From positions 26,246,527 to 26,310,526 of the forward strand of contig OX485808.1 in the NCBI GenBank assembly GCA_950295325.1: a stretch of DNA of 64,000 nucleotides, given 5' to 3'. The notes beneath the pieces were generated by a model, which was not told the origin of the DNA, made no database searches, and saw only the letters and a program-made list of their open reading frames with translations. Made by a program: the position numbers and the translations under genes. The number at the start of each line of letters is the position of its first letter. The first letter of the stretch is position 1. Positions 1 to 12,000 of the stretch are shown here, piece by piece. This DNA comes from Polytrichum commune (lineage: Eukaryota > Streptophyta > Polytrichopsida > Polytrichales > Polytrichaceae).

Positions 1-904
1 AGACATTATTGCATCAAACCCAGATTGATTGTTGGTAAGCTTTTATATGTACAGTTATTGGTCTAACATGACCATATAAAAACGCACTCGATGTCCACCT
101 AGCTAGTGTTACTTTGCACTCACACATTCAATGCCCACCGTCATTGTTTAACCGCCCACGAGGACAAAGACATTAGAGCTTCGCTTGCTCTCAAAACTCC
201 AACTCCGGATTTCACCGACGTCCAATTTTGGATGATAAGATGGCTACATCCAACATCTCGCAATGTCCATGTGAACGCACGCCTCCGGTTGCAAAAATCT
301 CCACTAAATTAAACCATCGCCACGTCAAGTCTAGGGAAGGAAAAAAATCACGGGTTTCTTCATTAAAATAACAAAGGGTTTGGTTCGGACGGGAGACAGA
401 AGGCACAAAAGGCCAGCACCGATTATGGGTTGGTCTCATCACAAGCTGATCTTTCAATCCATTGCACCAGCTGCCTCTCCCTCCATGACGACAAAATCAA
501 TATGCTGGCGAATTAAGGACCACTAATGTACTAATTGTTTAATGCTGATTGGCCCCACTTGCATTATGCTGAATAAGAGGGCAAAAGGACATGGGAAGAA
601 GAAGGAGAATAATAATATAAGTTAAGTTAGAGACCCATGGCCGATCTGACACCACCATAAGGTGCCTGCTTTCAACATGTTCGGCACAGTTACCAACATG
701 TGTGTGTCTCAACACCCAGGACTACTACTGCATGGGACAACAAATTAACCCCTTAAACGACGCATGGTCTCCATAGACGGCCCCCCCTATATATATGTAT
801 ATGTATACCCAATTTATGTGGGTTCCACGCTTTATTTTATGCGTTGTCTTGTAAGTTGTGTCAAAAAGAATATACTCATACTTGACATTGTTGGTCGAAA
901 TATA
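1..904. other. Unassigned AT-rich DNA
   Basis: I see no gene, domain or clear repeat here. The reading frames are short and do not resemble known proteins. A small TATATATGTATATG run lies near 788-805. Confidence 0.5.
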
Positions 905-1260
905 ATGCAAGTAACCTCTGTAATGTCACCCTCTGTAATGTCACTCCTTCTCTTCTATCCCAAAACTTTAGGGAATGGATGTGCTCTGTTCAATTAAACC
1001 TCCCTCCTTGTTGTCACATTTCCCTCTCATGTATCGTGTGTTTTGACATCAAAGTAATCCACCAAAGACTTCAAGCCCCATGTTGTCATCATTATCAATA
1101 TTGCGATGTTGATGTTGTGTTATTTCATAATGTCACATGCTACACTAATTCTATGTTATCATGCATCCATGTTAACGTTGCATACCTCCTTAATACCACG
1201 TGCACTTTGGTTACCACATGTGTGATATTAGGGAGGTTGGAGTGTGTGTGCATACAAGGG
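905..1260 (+). repeat. Dispersed repeat R1, copy 1
   Basis: This stretch recurs in direct orientation at 3935-4265. Shared blocks include GGATGTGCTC, TTGTCACATTTCCCTCTCAT, ATAATGTCACATG, CATCCATGTTAAC and ACCTCCTTAATA, in the same order with similar spacing. The copies are diverged by small indels and contain no coding frame. They could be relics of long terminal repeats about 3 kb apart, but no primer-binding site or polypurine tract was recognised. Simple dispersed copies are equally possible. Confidence 0.7.
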
Positions 1261-1482
1261 TGCCCATGGAGAATTGATTAACTTTAGATAATCATTTTTG
1301 AATCCACAATTAGCTAAAATTGGAAGTATGTAGCTCAAATGCATGTTTTTGTGCAAGGTCACTAAGGGTTAAGGTAGTATATTATGTAATTTGTATGCCT
1401 ATATACCTTTATTTTTTATTTTTTTCAACATCGCAACGTATTACAAGGTTCTTGAACTTACAATATGTAACATACCGTGGTG

Positions 1483-2250
1483 TTTTTTCTTTTTCTTTTT
1501 TTGAGACAGAAGGCCAACCCACCCAATGCCAAAATGAATTAAAAACAAGAAGACGCGCCCACACCAAGGGGAGGTGAGACCCCTCGGACGTGAAACACCG
1601 CCACGTAAGGAGAAACGAAAGAATCAACCCCACCAAGGACAACCCCCCGGACCCACCAAGCCAAGGACAACCCCACCCCACCAGCCAAGGACAACCCCCA
1701 AGCCACCAAAACTACCCACAAAGCCCACCTAACTACGTTGCCTTTTCCAGTTCCACTTAATATTCAAATTGTGCCTCCTACAAAGAACATTCCTATCACC
1801 CCCAAGTTTTGTCAAAACCTTGGAGCATGGCCACCACAGAGAAGCTGCTAATCTTGATATGTTTAATCACCCGGTTCCAGACCGCTTTGGCATAAATGAT
1901 GAGTTCATCCTATATCCTATGCTTGACCTTAGATTCATGCCATTATTCATGATTGAACACTTTGTCATTATGTTTCATCCAAATGGTCCACATCGTAATG
2001 CCCCTAAGGAGGTGCCAAATCTTAACCTTTTTGCCGTACTTTTAGGAATCCTTTCCCAAAAAAGTGCTTGTTTCCAACTGAAGCTATCATAATTGCTAGT
2101 TCTAACCCCGCAAAGTTCATGCATAATAAACGTGGCCCATCTCCATGCTCTCCTAGCTTGCAATATGGATTCAATAAAGCAGAGTTGAAGGTTTGTGAAC
2201 TTCCTAAGATATAGCAATTTGAAACCAACACCCTAAAATCTTGCACTACA
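1483..2250 (-). mobile_element. LINE family A, 3' end (coding C-terminus plus 3' UTR)
   Basis: Read on the minus strand, a diverged coding tail occupies about 2250-1745. It includes short blocks such as RAWRWATFIMHELCG and WNWKRQ. A G-rich untranslated region follows at about 1720-1560, then the terminal motif CCTTCTGTCTCA and an A-rich tail at 1483-1510. The same order is present at 61020-62172, 63631-64000 and 27500-28000, and the tail alone at 14757-14869. The frame has several breaks, so this is a dead copy. The upstream boundary is not visible. The LINE assignment rests on the A-tail, the 5' truncation of sister copies and their target duplications, not on a reverse transcriptase in this copy. 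Confidence 0.72.
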
Positions 2251-2735
2251 AGTATTTATTGAGTTTGAGAATGTTTGCATGGACCTTAACCCTAGAGGTC
2301 CAATCCTTTTGCACAAAGTAACACATATCGTTCGAATGTGTTGTGAATGTGAAGGTTCAACACCAAAGATTGCATGGGACAACAAAAGGTACTATACTAC
2401 TTTCTTGTGCAAATTTTTGTTTCTTTTTGACGCTGCAACTCATTAGGTTCACGAGCTTACAATTACCAAGTGTGTTTCCATTGAGAAGCGGAACAAAATG
2501 TAGTTGGATGCCATCAAGAATGTGTGAAAAGGACAAATTGCTTTGTGCATAGCGATACTAGGAAAGTCATTTTTCATTCCTTCCATCTTGTAATATGTGG
2601 TTTAGGGTGCAAAAAGCTGAAGGTTTATGAATCTCCTAAGGTAAATCACTCTAAAACCAACACCCTAGAATCTTTGCACTATAAGTACATGTTGATTTTG
2701 AAAAGGTCCACCGCCTTAGTCCTAGAGGTCATTGA
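2185..2735. repeat. Two direct copies of a ~115-bp segment, ~435 bp apart
   Basis: Positions 2185-2300 and 2618-2735 share GAAGGTTTGTGAA/GAAGGTTTATGAA, AAACCAACACCCTA and CCTAGAGGTC in the same order. The duplication abuts the LINE-A 3' fragment and may be internal to it or to its insertion site. It has no coding meaning that I can see. Confidence 0.65.
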
Positions 2736-2739
2736 TAGA

Positions 2740-3310
2740 AGGTTAGGTAGGGCCGAAGCTAAAGATAATCATCTAACATCTCCATGTTTCATTCGAATCA
2801 TGAATGGCCCACCCCACCATCCCATGGTTTAAGGTTTGGACTTATATACAACTTATAGAGTAAGGGCTAATCGTCAAGGAGCATTCATAGAACTCTATCA
2901 CTTGGGATGTAATATGAGATGAAGTTATTTTCCCCCAAAAATATTGCTAGAGCCAATGTTTTTGCACATTTTATTTTTTGCATGCAAATGTTATGGCAAT
3001 ACCTTTTTATTTTACTTTGGTGTGGGTAATAAACTTCTTGATGTTTTTAGCTATGACTCTATATATGTGTCGTCATTGTTTTGTTCACTCAAAACATGTA
3101 TCAACCCGGGACTAATTTGATGGTGACACATGCAGGACGCCTGCACGTGCTGTATGTTTTTAATGAAAAGGTCACCCCGAATATCCTTACCAAGTAAATC
3201 CATTGTCTCACACACCTTATATGCCAAGAATCAATGCATACTAGATGCAACATATCTAACCCTTTAACCTACATTGCATAATCTAAGCCTTATGGGTGTC
3301 ATTTGGCCAA
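2740..3310. other. Unassigned DNA
   Basis: Nothing recognisable was found. The sequence is AT-rich with short frames only. Confidence 0.4.
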
Positions 3311-3489
3311 CATAACATTATTAAGCAGTGTGCATTCATTCACATGAACCCTAAGAATATAACCATGGGATGACCCAACCTAGTGCAAATTCACACTTAA
3401 TTTGAGTCTCCTTACACTATGTTGGGGCATCCCATGATTATATTCTCAAACTGTACATGAACGAACGCACATTACTTCATAATGTTATG
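3311..3489. repeat. Long imperfect hairpin (78-bp arms)
   Basis: The left arm at 3311-3388 pairs with the right arm at 3412-3489 at roughly 78% identity, leaving a loop of about 23 nt. Both ends begin CATAACATTAT when read inward. The structure suits a foldback MITE or a hairpin-RNA precursor. No target duplication is evident. Confidence 0.8.
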
Positions 3490-3934
3490 AACTTGTCATG
3501 AATGGAACTTCTCCAACATGAATACGCAAGACATCCAACGAGCCATAGATGTAACTCATTTGATCATTCAACATGTAGTTCAGTGTATCTTATTGTATTT
3601 TCCTCCATATTAGTTAGAGGCAACAAACAATCAAACAACCTTTTGATGTACAATTAATCACAAAACATCACTACAAGGGAACGGGGGTTATAAAAGACCT
3701 CCCAAATGACCACCGCACTCAAGCTTAAACAACAACATTATATACATACCCAAATTTTCTCATGCAGGAAAATGGCATTTTGATGGTTGAAACCAATTAT
3801 AAATTCTCTCTTCACATCTACATGGTTACATCATCTTAGAAGTTGCTTGATATTAAGAGCCCTTCAATTACACCCTTGTTTTACCCAAAACCTTTTGGAG
3901 CAAGTAGAGATTTAATCAATGAAGTAGAGAACTA

Positions 3935-4265
3935 CACCCTAACCTCCGTAATGTCATTTTCTCTCTTATATCTCAAATCTTTAGGCAACGGATGTGCTCA
4001 CTTTAAATCTCCATCCTGGTTGTCACATTTCCCTCTCATATATAATGAATTTAACATTTAAAATGAACCATTAAATAATTCAAACCACATGCTGGCACAC
4101 ATCGCATTGTCCGTGTCGTCGTTATTGTTGTGTTGACTTCGTGTGATTCTATAATGTCACATGTTACACAAATTTATTATTATTATTGCGTATCCATGTT
4201 AACACTATAGACCTCCTTAATATCATGTGCACTTTGATTGCCACGGGCATGATGTTAGGGACGAA
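3935..4265 (+). repeat. Dispersed repeat R1, copy 2
   Basis: Direct-orientation partner of 905-1260, sharing the same ordered blocks (GGATGTGCTC, TCACATTTCCCTCTCAT, ATAATGTCACATG, ATCCATGTTAACA). It differs by a small (TTA)n expansion near 4175 and scattered indels. Confidence 0.7.
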
Positions 4266-4270
4266 GCATG

Positions 4271-5149
4271 ATATCTGTACCAAGTACACCCGTTTTTTTA
4301 AGCATTTATTTGTGGAATGAACAATAGATTTTGTCGTTGTGGGAGTAAAATACGACCAAAGCGTTGACCATCTCAAGTCTCGTTGGCATGTTATGTCCCA
4401 CTAGACACTCACACAACAAATATAGACCGTAGCACACAACCATCTGGGCACTGTATCCGATGTCGTAAACGTGTCACTCTACTATGAAATGTAGCATGAC
4501 TCCTTGTGTACAATATCTAACACACACACATTAGCTTGGGAGATTATATCTACACAAGGTGAAGTTGGACGGTGGTCACTTGGTGAGCCAATAAACGTGC
4601 ATAAGAACGCTCGATATTTATTCTTGGCAATTGGCCGGTTGGCTTTCTCTAGGAATACTATAGTAGAGAATAGTAACCCGAGAAACTAAGATAAATTATA
4701 AAGACAAATATCGATAATAATAGTTCACAGTCACCAAAGAAGGGTGGGTTGTCGGAGGCAACTACAAAGAAGCAGCGGCCACTAAGCTAAATGTCAATGC
4801 AGATTCCATCCGAAAATCCGAAACTCCCAGCTATATATATATATGAATGATGAATGAATGTACATAGGAAACCCAACCGCCAGGATCTTGATCTCTTGAT
4901 AAATATTTTATCCTTCTGGTCAACCTGCCCGTTGCCCCGGGCAGCGGCATTTGGAATGAAAAGAAAAAAAAGCGGAATTGATGAATTTAAAATCGGATTT
5001 GAGGTAAGGAAACACTAGTTTGGCAGACGACCGATGTAATATGGTTCAGCCGTGTGGGTCGGTTCCATGACCTTGGAATATGTCAATTATGTGTTTGTGG
5101 GTCCAAGAACAAAGTGAAAATATTCATGTACTAGTCATACATTCAGGTT
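4271..5149. other. Unassigned DNA
   Basis: No supported gene. A short TA-rich run is present near 4833 (ATATATATATAT) followed by ATGAATGATGAATGAATG. Confidence 0.4.
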
Positions 5150-5159
5150 GACACTTGAA

Positions 5160-5352
5160 ATTTCGGCTGAGTTATACTTCCGGCATTGTTCACATCAATC
5201 GTTGTTCATGCCGACATTATTTACATGAAACATTGTTCATCCCGGTATTATTCACCGAAAATATTATTCATAGCAGTGCTATTAGTGAAAGTACCGACAT
5301 TATTCACACTATGCTTGCTATTCATACTGGCACTATTTGTTATTCGTACCAG
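5160..5352. repeat. Degenerate short tandem repeat (~20-25 bp unit)
   Basis: Variants of a unit resembling CATTATTCATACCGGCA recur about eight times with drift (CATTGTTCAC, CATTATTTACAT, GTATTATTCACC, CATTATTCACAC). It is an old minisatellite-like tract; apparent reading frames across it are repeat artefacts. Confidence 0.65.
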
Positions 5353-6424
5353 CATCAATTTCTTTTTGTTTCTTAAGTTTCTTCCCATGAAGGTAATATA
5401 GTGGAGGCCCATGTGGTATTCTACATATAGAATGGAACACAATCATGCAATTGAATGGTGGTATGAAAAACCCAACTGACCCACTAACTTAGTTGAATTC
5501 ACATTAAGTATATTTGTACAAACCATTTGTTCATGGATAATAAGGAATGTGCACTTGAGGTGCACTTGTGGGAACAAAAACATCAATGATAACAACAAAA
5601 GCCACAACATAACAACCACAACTTCGAATGTTTGTAATCCATGTTTGCCCACCACCAAGTTTGTGTAGTTTTGCGATCTAGTGTACGTCATATTGGTGGT
5701 TAGAATTATCCAAAATTCATGCATAAATCCAAATATATTAAAATCATATTTTTTACCATCCGTTCCAAGTATGCCACATCACCAAATTCCTACATTAACA
5801 AACTAAAACTCAAGAAGAAGAAAAAAGAACTATGGTCTTTGGGGGAGGTTGAGGTGAATAGAGTGTCTCTTCATAAACAAGTTGTGGCCACGTTCTAAAG
5901 GACGATCGCATTGGATGTCAAACTACTTCACCCTTTTGCAAGGAGTAGAGACTACATTAGTTACCTATATTTGATAACCGTGTCTATTGAATGTCACCTG
6001 AGAATATAATATCTTTAGGAGGTAGGTTATAAGGGTATATTTATGGCAATGAGTAGACACCAAGCCATTAACTCCCTGTTGGTTGGCAGTGGATGTGAAT
6101 TCCACATTATCTAGTCCGAGTTCAATCTTTGTGGAGCTCGTTTGAGTGGATGAAGTTGGAAAATGGCTTGGTGCTACTATGTGAATACGGGCATGAAATG
6201 TAGCTCTATCCAATAGCCTATCCTAAGAAATTGAGCCAAAGCAATGGTTTGTGAGTGTCATTGTTGATTATTATTATTATGAAATTACTATTTACTTAAT
6301 TTATTTTTGTGTTGTTTTAGTGGTGGGTTGTTTGTTTGCAAGTCAAGTTGCATGTCCACTAACATAGGATGTGTTTTAATATTCTCTCTGTGGTTAATGA
6401 TCTAGGGTGGGTCATGGAGGTTTG
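5353..6424. other. Unassigned DNA
   Basis: No gene supported. A short (TTA)n tract lies at about 6265-6280. Confidence 0.4.
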
Positions 6425-8935
6425 TGACAAATTATTGATTCTCTAATCTTTGTTTATGGACTAGTATGGAGTGTGCATATTGTGTGGCGATCGTGTTTGA
6501 TTTGTTTAAATGCATTATTAATTATTGTAACAGGGAGTTTTAATTTAATTATGAGATTTTTCATTGACGGGATATGTGTAGTAGCTTTAGCACTTGCAGC
6601 TAAGACCATGAGTGGGGCTACGGTCCATCTTGTTGTTGTGATGTTGTTGATGAATGATTAACTTACAAGTTTCCTATTGAGGGTTTTTATAGCAAATATA
6701 TCAATACAATATGTGAATTCTATGAATTGTATAGTGAGTTCATGTCTAGGGGTTTTATGGTGGGGGTGGTTGGAAGGGTGGCCTATGAAGTATAATATGT
6801 CGGGTTTAAACTTGGCATTGCAATGGCATCTTTGGGCACCACATGTGCATGGTGTTAGCTATGTTAATATTTGTTTTTTGAGGTAGTGTGTTATAACTTC
6901 TTGCATTCATAAGTGTGTAGTGTCTTGATATTCTGTTGGATATAAGAAGTTCTTGTATTTCCCAAACGGCTTTGTTGAGAATTTTTGTTATTAATGCGTG
7001 AATGTGTTGTTGTTTGCATTTGAGTAGCATGTGTAACCATGAATTTGCGTATGAGAAGTTACAAATAAGGCATGTCTTTGATGGGTAGCCTTTTCTACTA
7101 TAGAAGAGATATTTTCAAGCATTGCCCATGAGCTTTCTTGTTCATAATTTGATTAGGCAAGTCTTTTGTTTGTCTACAACAGTGGGGATTTCCAAAAATC
7201 ATTTGATAGCATTGTATCTATATCATCGATTTTGAGCCATTTGTGTAGTTGGTGTTTGGTTTGCTATAGCTGATAGGTTGTGGCATTTTTCATATTTGAG
7301 GATGTGTTTATTCTAGATGTCTGATGGGGCCTTTGTTTGGTGTGTCTTGCATTGGGTCCCACTAATCTTTTTGGAGATAATATAGTGTAGGGTGTGCGTG
7401 CTCATATGATGTTGTGGCATTTGTATGGTCTAGCGTCCAAATTCGTTTCCATCTATATTAGTGTGGGCTCTGTTTTTGTGGAGTGTGTTGGTTTGTGTGC
7501 GGCATCTTAACATTCCGACTATGGATTCAAGGATAAGTTTAACTAGATGGCTATTATGTATAGTAGGTAGTTCAATTTGGGTGTATAGTAGATACATGAT
7601 ATTGAGGCAATTTGTGAGCTAGTTTATCCTAATATGTGGTAGTGAGGAGTTGGAGGGTGTGGTGTATGGCTATCATTTTTTAATGTATTATGTTTTGTAA
7701 TCCAAATAATCATTTGGCGGATTTTTGGTTTTTGATGGAGATTTGGATGCCAAAGCATGATGTTTCACGTTTCTAGTGTCCATGGCTATTTCTTTAGGTG
7801 GTTTGAATGACTGATATGTGTAATAACATAATTGTGGTGGATATTTGAGGGATAAGCACCTTTTGAGGTTGGTGATTGGTGGGGTATTTAGGAGGTGAGT
7901 GTTTGGCAAAGGGTGGTATGTGAATTTAGCCCTTTTTTGTTGTTGTGGTTGACAGGGTGTCCAATTGTATAGGTGTTGCAATTTGTGCAAACATTGTGAG
8001 GATTAGTAGAGTGTTAGCTATGTTGTTCAATTGATGTGTATATTTGTTGGTTCCAACAATTTATTTTTATGGTGCATGTAGAGTGTGTGGATGGCTTGAC
8101 TTTACATTCTAGGTTCAATTCTTAGTTTTGGTGGAATTGTTGGTCCTTTGTAGGTGATGGTATATGCTTTAAAATGTGCTATGACATGTGAGTCTTGGAA
8201 GGATCCATCGTGGGTTTAAAGTTGTGATACCAGTTATGATCTACTGTTATTGGTATTGTGACAATCTTTGGGTAATTATTTGATGCAAGGCATGTCCAAT
8301 GGAGGCCTTGTTGCGCTTCATTTTCCATATGTGGGTGGGCATAGCCACAACCCTGCCATTTGTGTTGGACGATTGTTCCGATCAATCCGTATGCTACGTC
8401 TTTGGTGAATGGGAGTGAAATTATTTAAGTGTGGTGGGGCATGTTGTCAGTGATGAGAAATAAGTGTGGCTTATTTGGAAGATACTTGTAAGGTGTTCAA
8501 AGATGGCATTGGGAAATGTGGGTTACGAGAGTTTGAGGGGGTTGCTTTTGGGAATCCTATATTTGTATCCTGGATATGATCATACTGCTTTAGTTTCAAA
8601 TGGTTGGATGGGAGGTTCAAGGTTATGGGGCCAGTTTAGTGCCAAATTATATTGTTTCCATAGCCATTGTAATCTAGTTTTGGGGATGGTGATTAGGTGT
8701 TGGCCAATGTCATCGTAGATGTATGCTACATCATGTTGAGTTTGGGTAGTGTTTGGTATGTGTGTTATGTCATTCTTTGGGTTGCATTCATTGGCATGAA
8801 TATGGCATAGAGGTACAATTTGTTGTGGGGGAATGTATATGGTGTCTCTTGTTTGCTCTTGGTTGAAGTTTGTTTGTAGTATATTAGTGAAGTGGTAGTG
8901 TTGTTTTTGGGTATATTATTGTGTTAGGAGTAAAA
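6425..8935 (-). pseudogene. Family B retroelement (RNase H plus zinc finger), decayed copy 1
   Basis: Minus-strand translation, spread over several frames, aligns with 28645-30482. An upstream block is seen at about 8385-8180 (GYAHPH then LHW). The RNase H start is near 7860 (CYYTYQSF, where copy 2 has CYYTDGSF), so the first catalytic Asp is lost. A Cys-x2-Cys...His...Cys knuckle lies near 7080-7010 (CLIC, then WLHMLLKC). A C-terminal module occupies about 6760-6440 (IQFIEFTYC, then APLMVLAASAKATTHIPSM). Frameshifts and stops make it non-functional. A reverse transcriptase would be expected further upstream (above 8935), but none is recognisable. Whether the family is a LINE or another non-LTR type is not settled by this copy. 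Confidence 0.8.
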
Positions 8936-9880
8936 ATGTTATGATATATATATTTTTGGTTAATATTCCAGGAAAAGAGGTCATTAAGAAAACTCATGAA
9001 GAATAATGGGGAGAATGGGACATGGAGGCAACTTCATCATGTTGTCCATGCACATTGAAGCACTTGAAATGATAGTTTTACGTTTCAATGTGTAAGAGGA
9101 CAATATTATCAAGCGTACTTGTTTGGAAAAGTGACATGTGTTTACAATAAGGTAGAAGCGGTCGAAGCTTCCAATTTCGTTAGCGGGCACCTATGTACTT
9201 CAACATGAACATTGGTTGTACTCTTCACATGACTAAAAACGCAGCTCATTGGTTGAAGGAGACAATGTGTCAACGATGAACATTGTCCACTTTGCGTGCG
9301 GTGGGGGGGAAGGGGGGGGGGGCTTTGTGATTAGGAAGGTTGAAATAAGGTTTGTGATTGTAAGCATTTTTATGGAAATTATATATGTTCTCAGTTATGT
9401 GATCTAAATATCATTGTGCTCATAATGTAATTGGTATTCCAAACAAATATTGGAAACGCCACGAGTTAGGTAAAGGGACTATAGTGCTCAAAGTTTCCGC
9501 GATAGTTGCTTTCACCTTAAATTTTGAGCTAGTTGACCATTTGTGCAACCTACATTGTGTATCTAGTCATAATATCATCAATCATATTAACACCAGATGT
9601 CACACAGTTACAGTAATGGTCAACCTATTGACCATTGGTAAAAACATAGGGATGCCCTTACAATAGGGTAAGTAACACTACTAGGCCAATGACATCAAAT
9701 ACCATGTTAAATGTAGTTGCCTCTCCCAGTAAATTTATTTGAAGTCCCAGGGAGTGGACACTTCATTGGAAATCTATATGTTATGCATGGGAGAGCAAAA
9801 CTCAAGAGAGCTCATGAGCCCTCCAAAAGCCCCCAATTTATAAAAATCTAGAATCCAAATGCAAACCCTAACAAAAATGG
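8936..9880. other. Unassigned DNA with weak dispersed-repeat similarity
   Basis: Around 9070-9140 the sequence resembles 35787-35860 (both contain ATATTAT, AGC-TACT and CATGTGTTTA in order), about 70% over about 70 bp. Near 9664-9710 it resembles 17145-17205 (AATAGGGTAAGT and ATCAAATACCATG). A G-rich run (GGTGGGGGGGAAGGGGGGGG) lies at about 9301-9320. No gene is supported. Confidence 0.5.
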
Positions 9881-9881
9881 A

Positions 9882-10030
9882 CATGGTAGTCATTGAGGAT
9901 TGTATTTTTATGATAATAATGGATGAATATGTGAATTGAATGAAACTAACACATATATTGTCAAATTTTGTCTAAACCTTAGGGCCCTCTTTTGTACATC
10001 TACCTTTACTTCAAAATTATGATTAGCCTT
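9882..10030 (+). repeat. Inverted dispersed repeat R2, left copy
   Basis: Reverse-complement partner of 17225-17385. Shared blocks include GAATGAAACTAACACAT, CTTAGGGCCC, CTTTTGTACA and CTACCTTT. The pair faces each other across about 7.2 kb. The block contains TTAGGGCCC, which superficially resembles a Tourist-type end, but homology runs through it on both sides, so it is not the element edge. Confidence 0.7.
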
Positions 10031-10246
10031 TTTAAGTGCACATACTAGAGAAAAAATAATATTTCTCCCTTATGTATACTATGTATTCTAATGCCTCAAC
10101 TAATACCCCTTCTTACATTCACATTAGCTCCTACATGGTATGAAGAGTTCCACAAACCCTGACCCTCCCCTTGGCCCCCCCTACGGACCAAGATAAAGGG
10201 GTCTACAAAGAAAAATACTCACACCTTAATATATGCAAACCTTGAT

Positions 10247-10423
10247 TTTTTATTTTATTTTCCTTTTTTTAAGGGAACATAGGAGGCGCATAGCCACCTA
10301 GCTAGTTTTTCCGTTAAGTAAAGAGGAAATTTCATAGTTGGGAATCGAACCACCAACCACTCCATTCGGTTTTCAATACCTCTCCACTTTCAACTGGTAA
10401 TTTAGGGTCATCTTAGACCACAC
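10247..10423 (-). mobile_element. tRNA-derived SINE, copy with atypical tail
   Basis: On the minus strand the element begins TGTGTGGTCTAAGATGACC, resembling an A box (TGGTCTAAGATG). It carries a B box (GGTTCGATTCC) at about 10350-10340 and continues with GAAATTTCCTCTTTACTTAA, matching the SINE body at 33389. The 3' end is ATGTTCCCTTAAAAAAAGG and A-rich sequence, lacking the CCTTCTGTCTCA tail of the other copies. An 8-bp target duplication, ACCTTGAT on the plus strand, flanks it at 10239-10246 and 10424-10431. Confidence 0.85.
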
Positions 10424-10431
10424 ACCTTGAT

Positions 10432-12000
10432 CCTTGTGAGGCTATTAGTCAAGGTAGAATTATCAAAGCAATGAACATATTAAGAAATAAAATTGTAATG
10501 GCAAATGATAGGAGGGGCTAGGAGGCAAGGAAGGTTGTGGAAGACTCAAAGGCCGCCATGCTCTACTACTAGTTCTGATAGATAGTCATTGCCCATTGCC
10601 TTTGGAGTAACTACACCTCATGAGTTTGGTTAGATATTCTTTACCTCATTGCATTTTTCTATGATAATCTAAGCAAGAGTGTTTCTTGTATTAGCTACTA
10701 GGAGCATGTGTGTTATATTTCTTGGTTATTTCATCGCTTCTTGTATGCCTCTACTTCTTCCCTAGAGGCTAGAGCATATAGTCGTAATCTTGGAAGTTAC
10801 TGGAACGTTGTCGTAATGTAAATACATACACTATATAGATGTATACTTATTTAGTATTGCATTGTGATTCTTTGATTTGGAGGAAAGTAAAGGGAATAGA
10901 AATAGATTACCTTCTTGTTTAGTCTTAGTTTAGTCTTAGTTTACCCTTTTAGTCTTACTTCTAGTTTTATTCTTAATTTACTTTTGGACCAATGGGTGAT
11001 TAGAAGTCCATGTGATGAGGATAAGAGGGGGACTTTGTCTCTCTCATATGGGGAGGAGAGAAGAGGTTGGTGAGGAGAAGAGGGGTTTTTTTTTTGCAAG
11101 CTCATGGTGTGTGAGTTTATTTTATGGGAATTTTGAAATAAAATATGGAGGAGTTGTGTTTCATGGTGTTGTTTCTCTAGAGTGATCTCACTAGCTTGAT
11201 TTGAAGTTAGCAATTAAAAGTTGTGCTAGTTTGAGTGGAGGGAGGTATGTTGGCTCTTATAAAGAAGGGTTGAGACCAGTGTTGAACGGGTATGTTGTAA
11301 AGTGCATACAGGGGAGGCCTGGTTTTTGAAAATTTCTTGGAAATGTAGAACATCGAGGTATTGATATTACAAAGGTTTTGTATTTTCAAGGTAGGGTATG
11401 TGTATGTGGTCTTGTAAAATTTCTTGAATTTTAGGGTACGTGTTATGGTGTGATTTTTTTTCATATACCAGGGTGCCCAGTGCAAGGGTATGGTATGTCA
11501 TTTTAAGGTTTTTAAGAGAGAATTTAATTAATTAATAATTTAATAAAAAAAATCCAAAACATATGAAGCATGAACTTGAGCAAACTGATCAAATTGAATC
11601 ATGATTTGAATTTATCAAATTGTCATGCTTGATTAAGTATTGAATCGGATCAACATGGACTACTTCGACCAACATTAGTTTAATCAAACAAAGTTGAATT
11701 GATAAAAAAACAATCAAACAATGCCCTCAAGTTAAATCTCACTCTAGCTCACCCGCTGCAATCAACTCCTCTTCACTAAACTTGTTTAGCAAACACAAAC
11801 CCTAGTTGTTATATGAAGTTGGTGCTTCAAGCAAAGACAAAACGGAATTACCTCTTCTTGAAGGTGCAACACCCTCTCTCCCACATTAATCAATGTTGCT
11901 AGCTTAACCCCAGCAACAAAGCTCCACTACTTGTAGTACGCTGTGCACACAACAAACCCGTACATCGCCGGAAGCAGGCATAATGAACAAAGACGTGCAT
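10432..12000. other. Unassigned DNA
   Basis: No gene is supported. A local direct repeat (TTAGTCTTAG, about three times) lies at 10918-10965. A 13-bp sequence GTTGAACGGGTAT near 11280 recurs inverted near 12173-12189. Confidence 0.4.

Noticed and set aside
3670-3700. CACTACAAGGGAACGGGGG as the end of a CACTA element
   Set aside because: No inverted partner end was found at a plausible distance on either side.
5160-5352. Regularly spaced repeats as a possible CRISPR-like array
   Set aside because: Units are short, degenerate and without unique spacers; the context is eukaryotic.
8464-8718. 84-codon plus-strand frame as a membrane protein
   Set aside because: It is antisense to the family B retroelement, whose minus-strand homology explains the open stretch.
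9979-9990. TTAGGGCCC as a Tourist-type end paired with GGGCCCTAA at 17268
   Set aside because: Homology between the two loci runs through the supposed ends on both sides, so they are not element termini.
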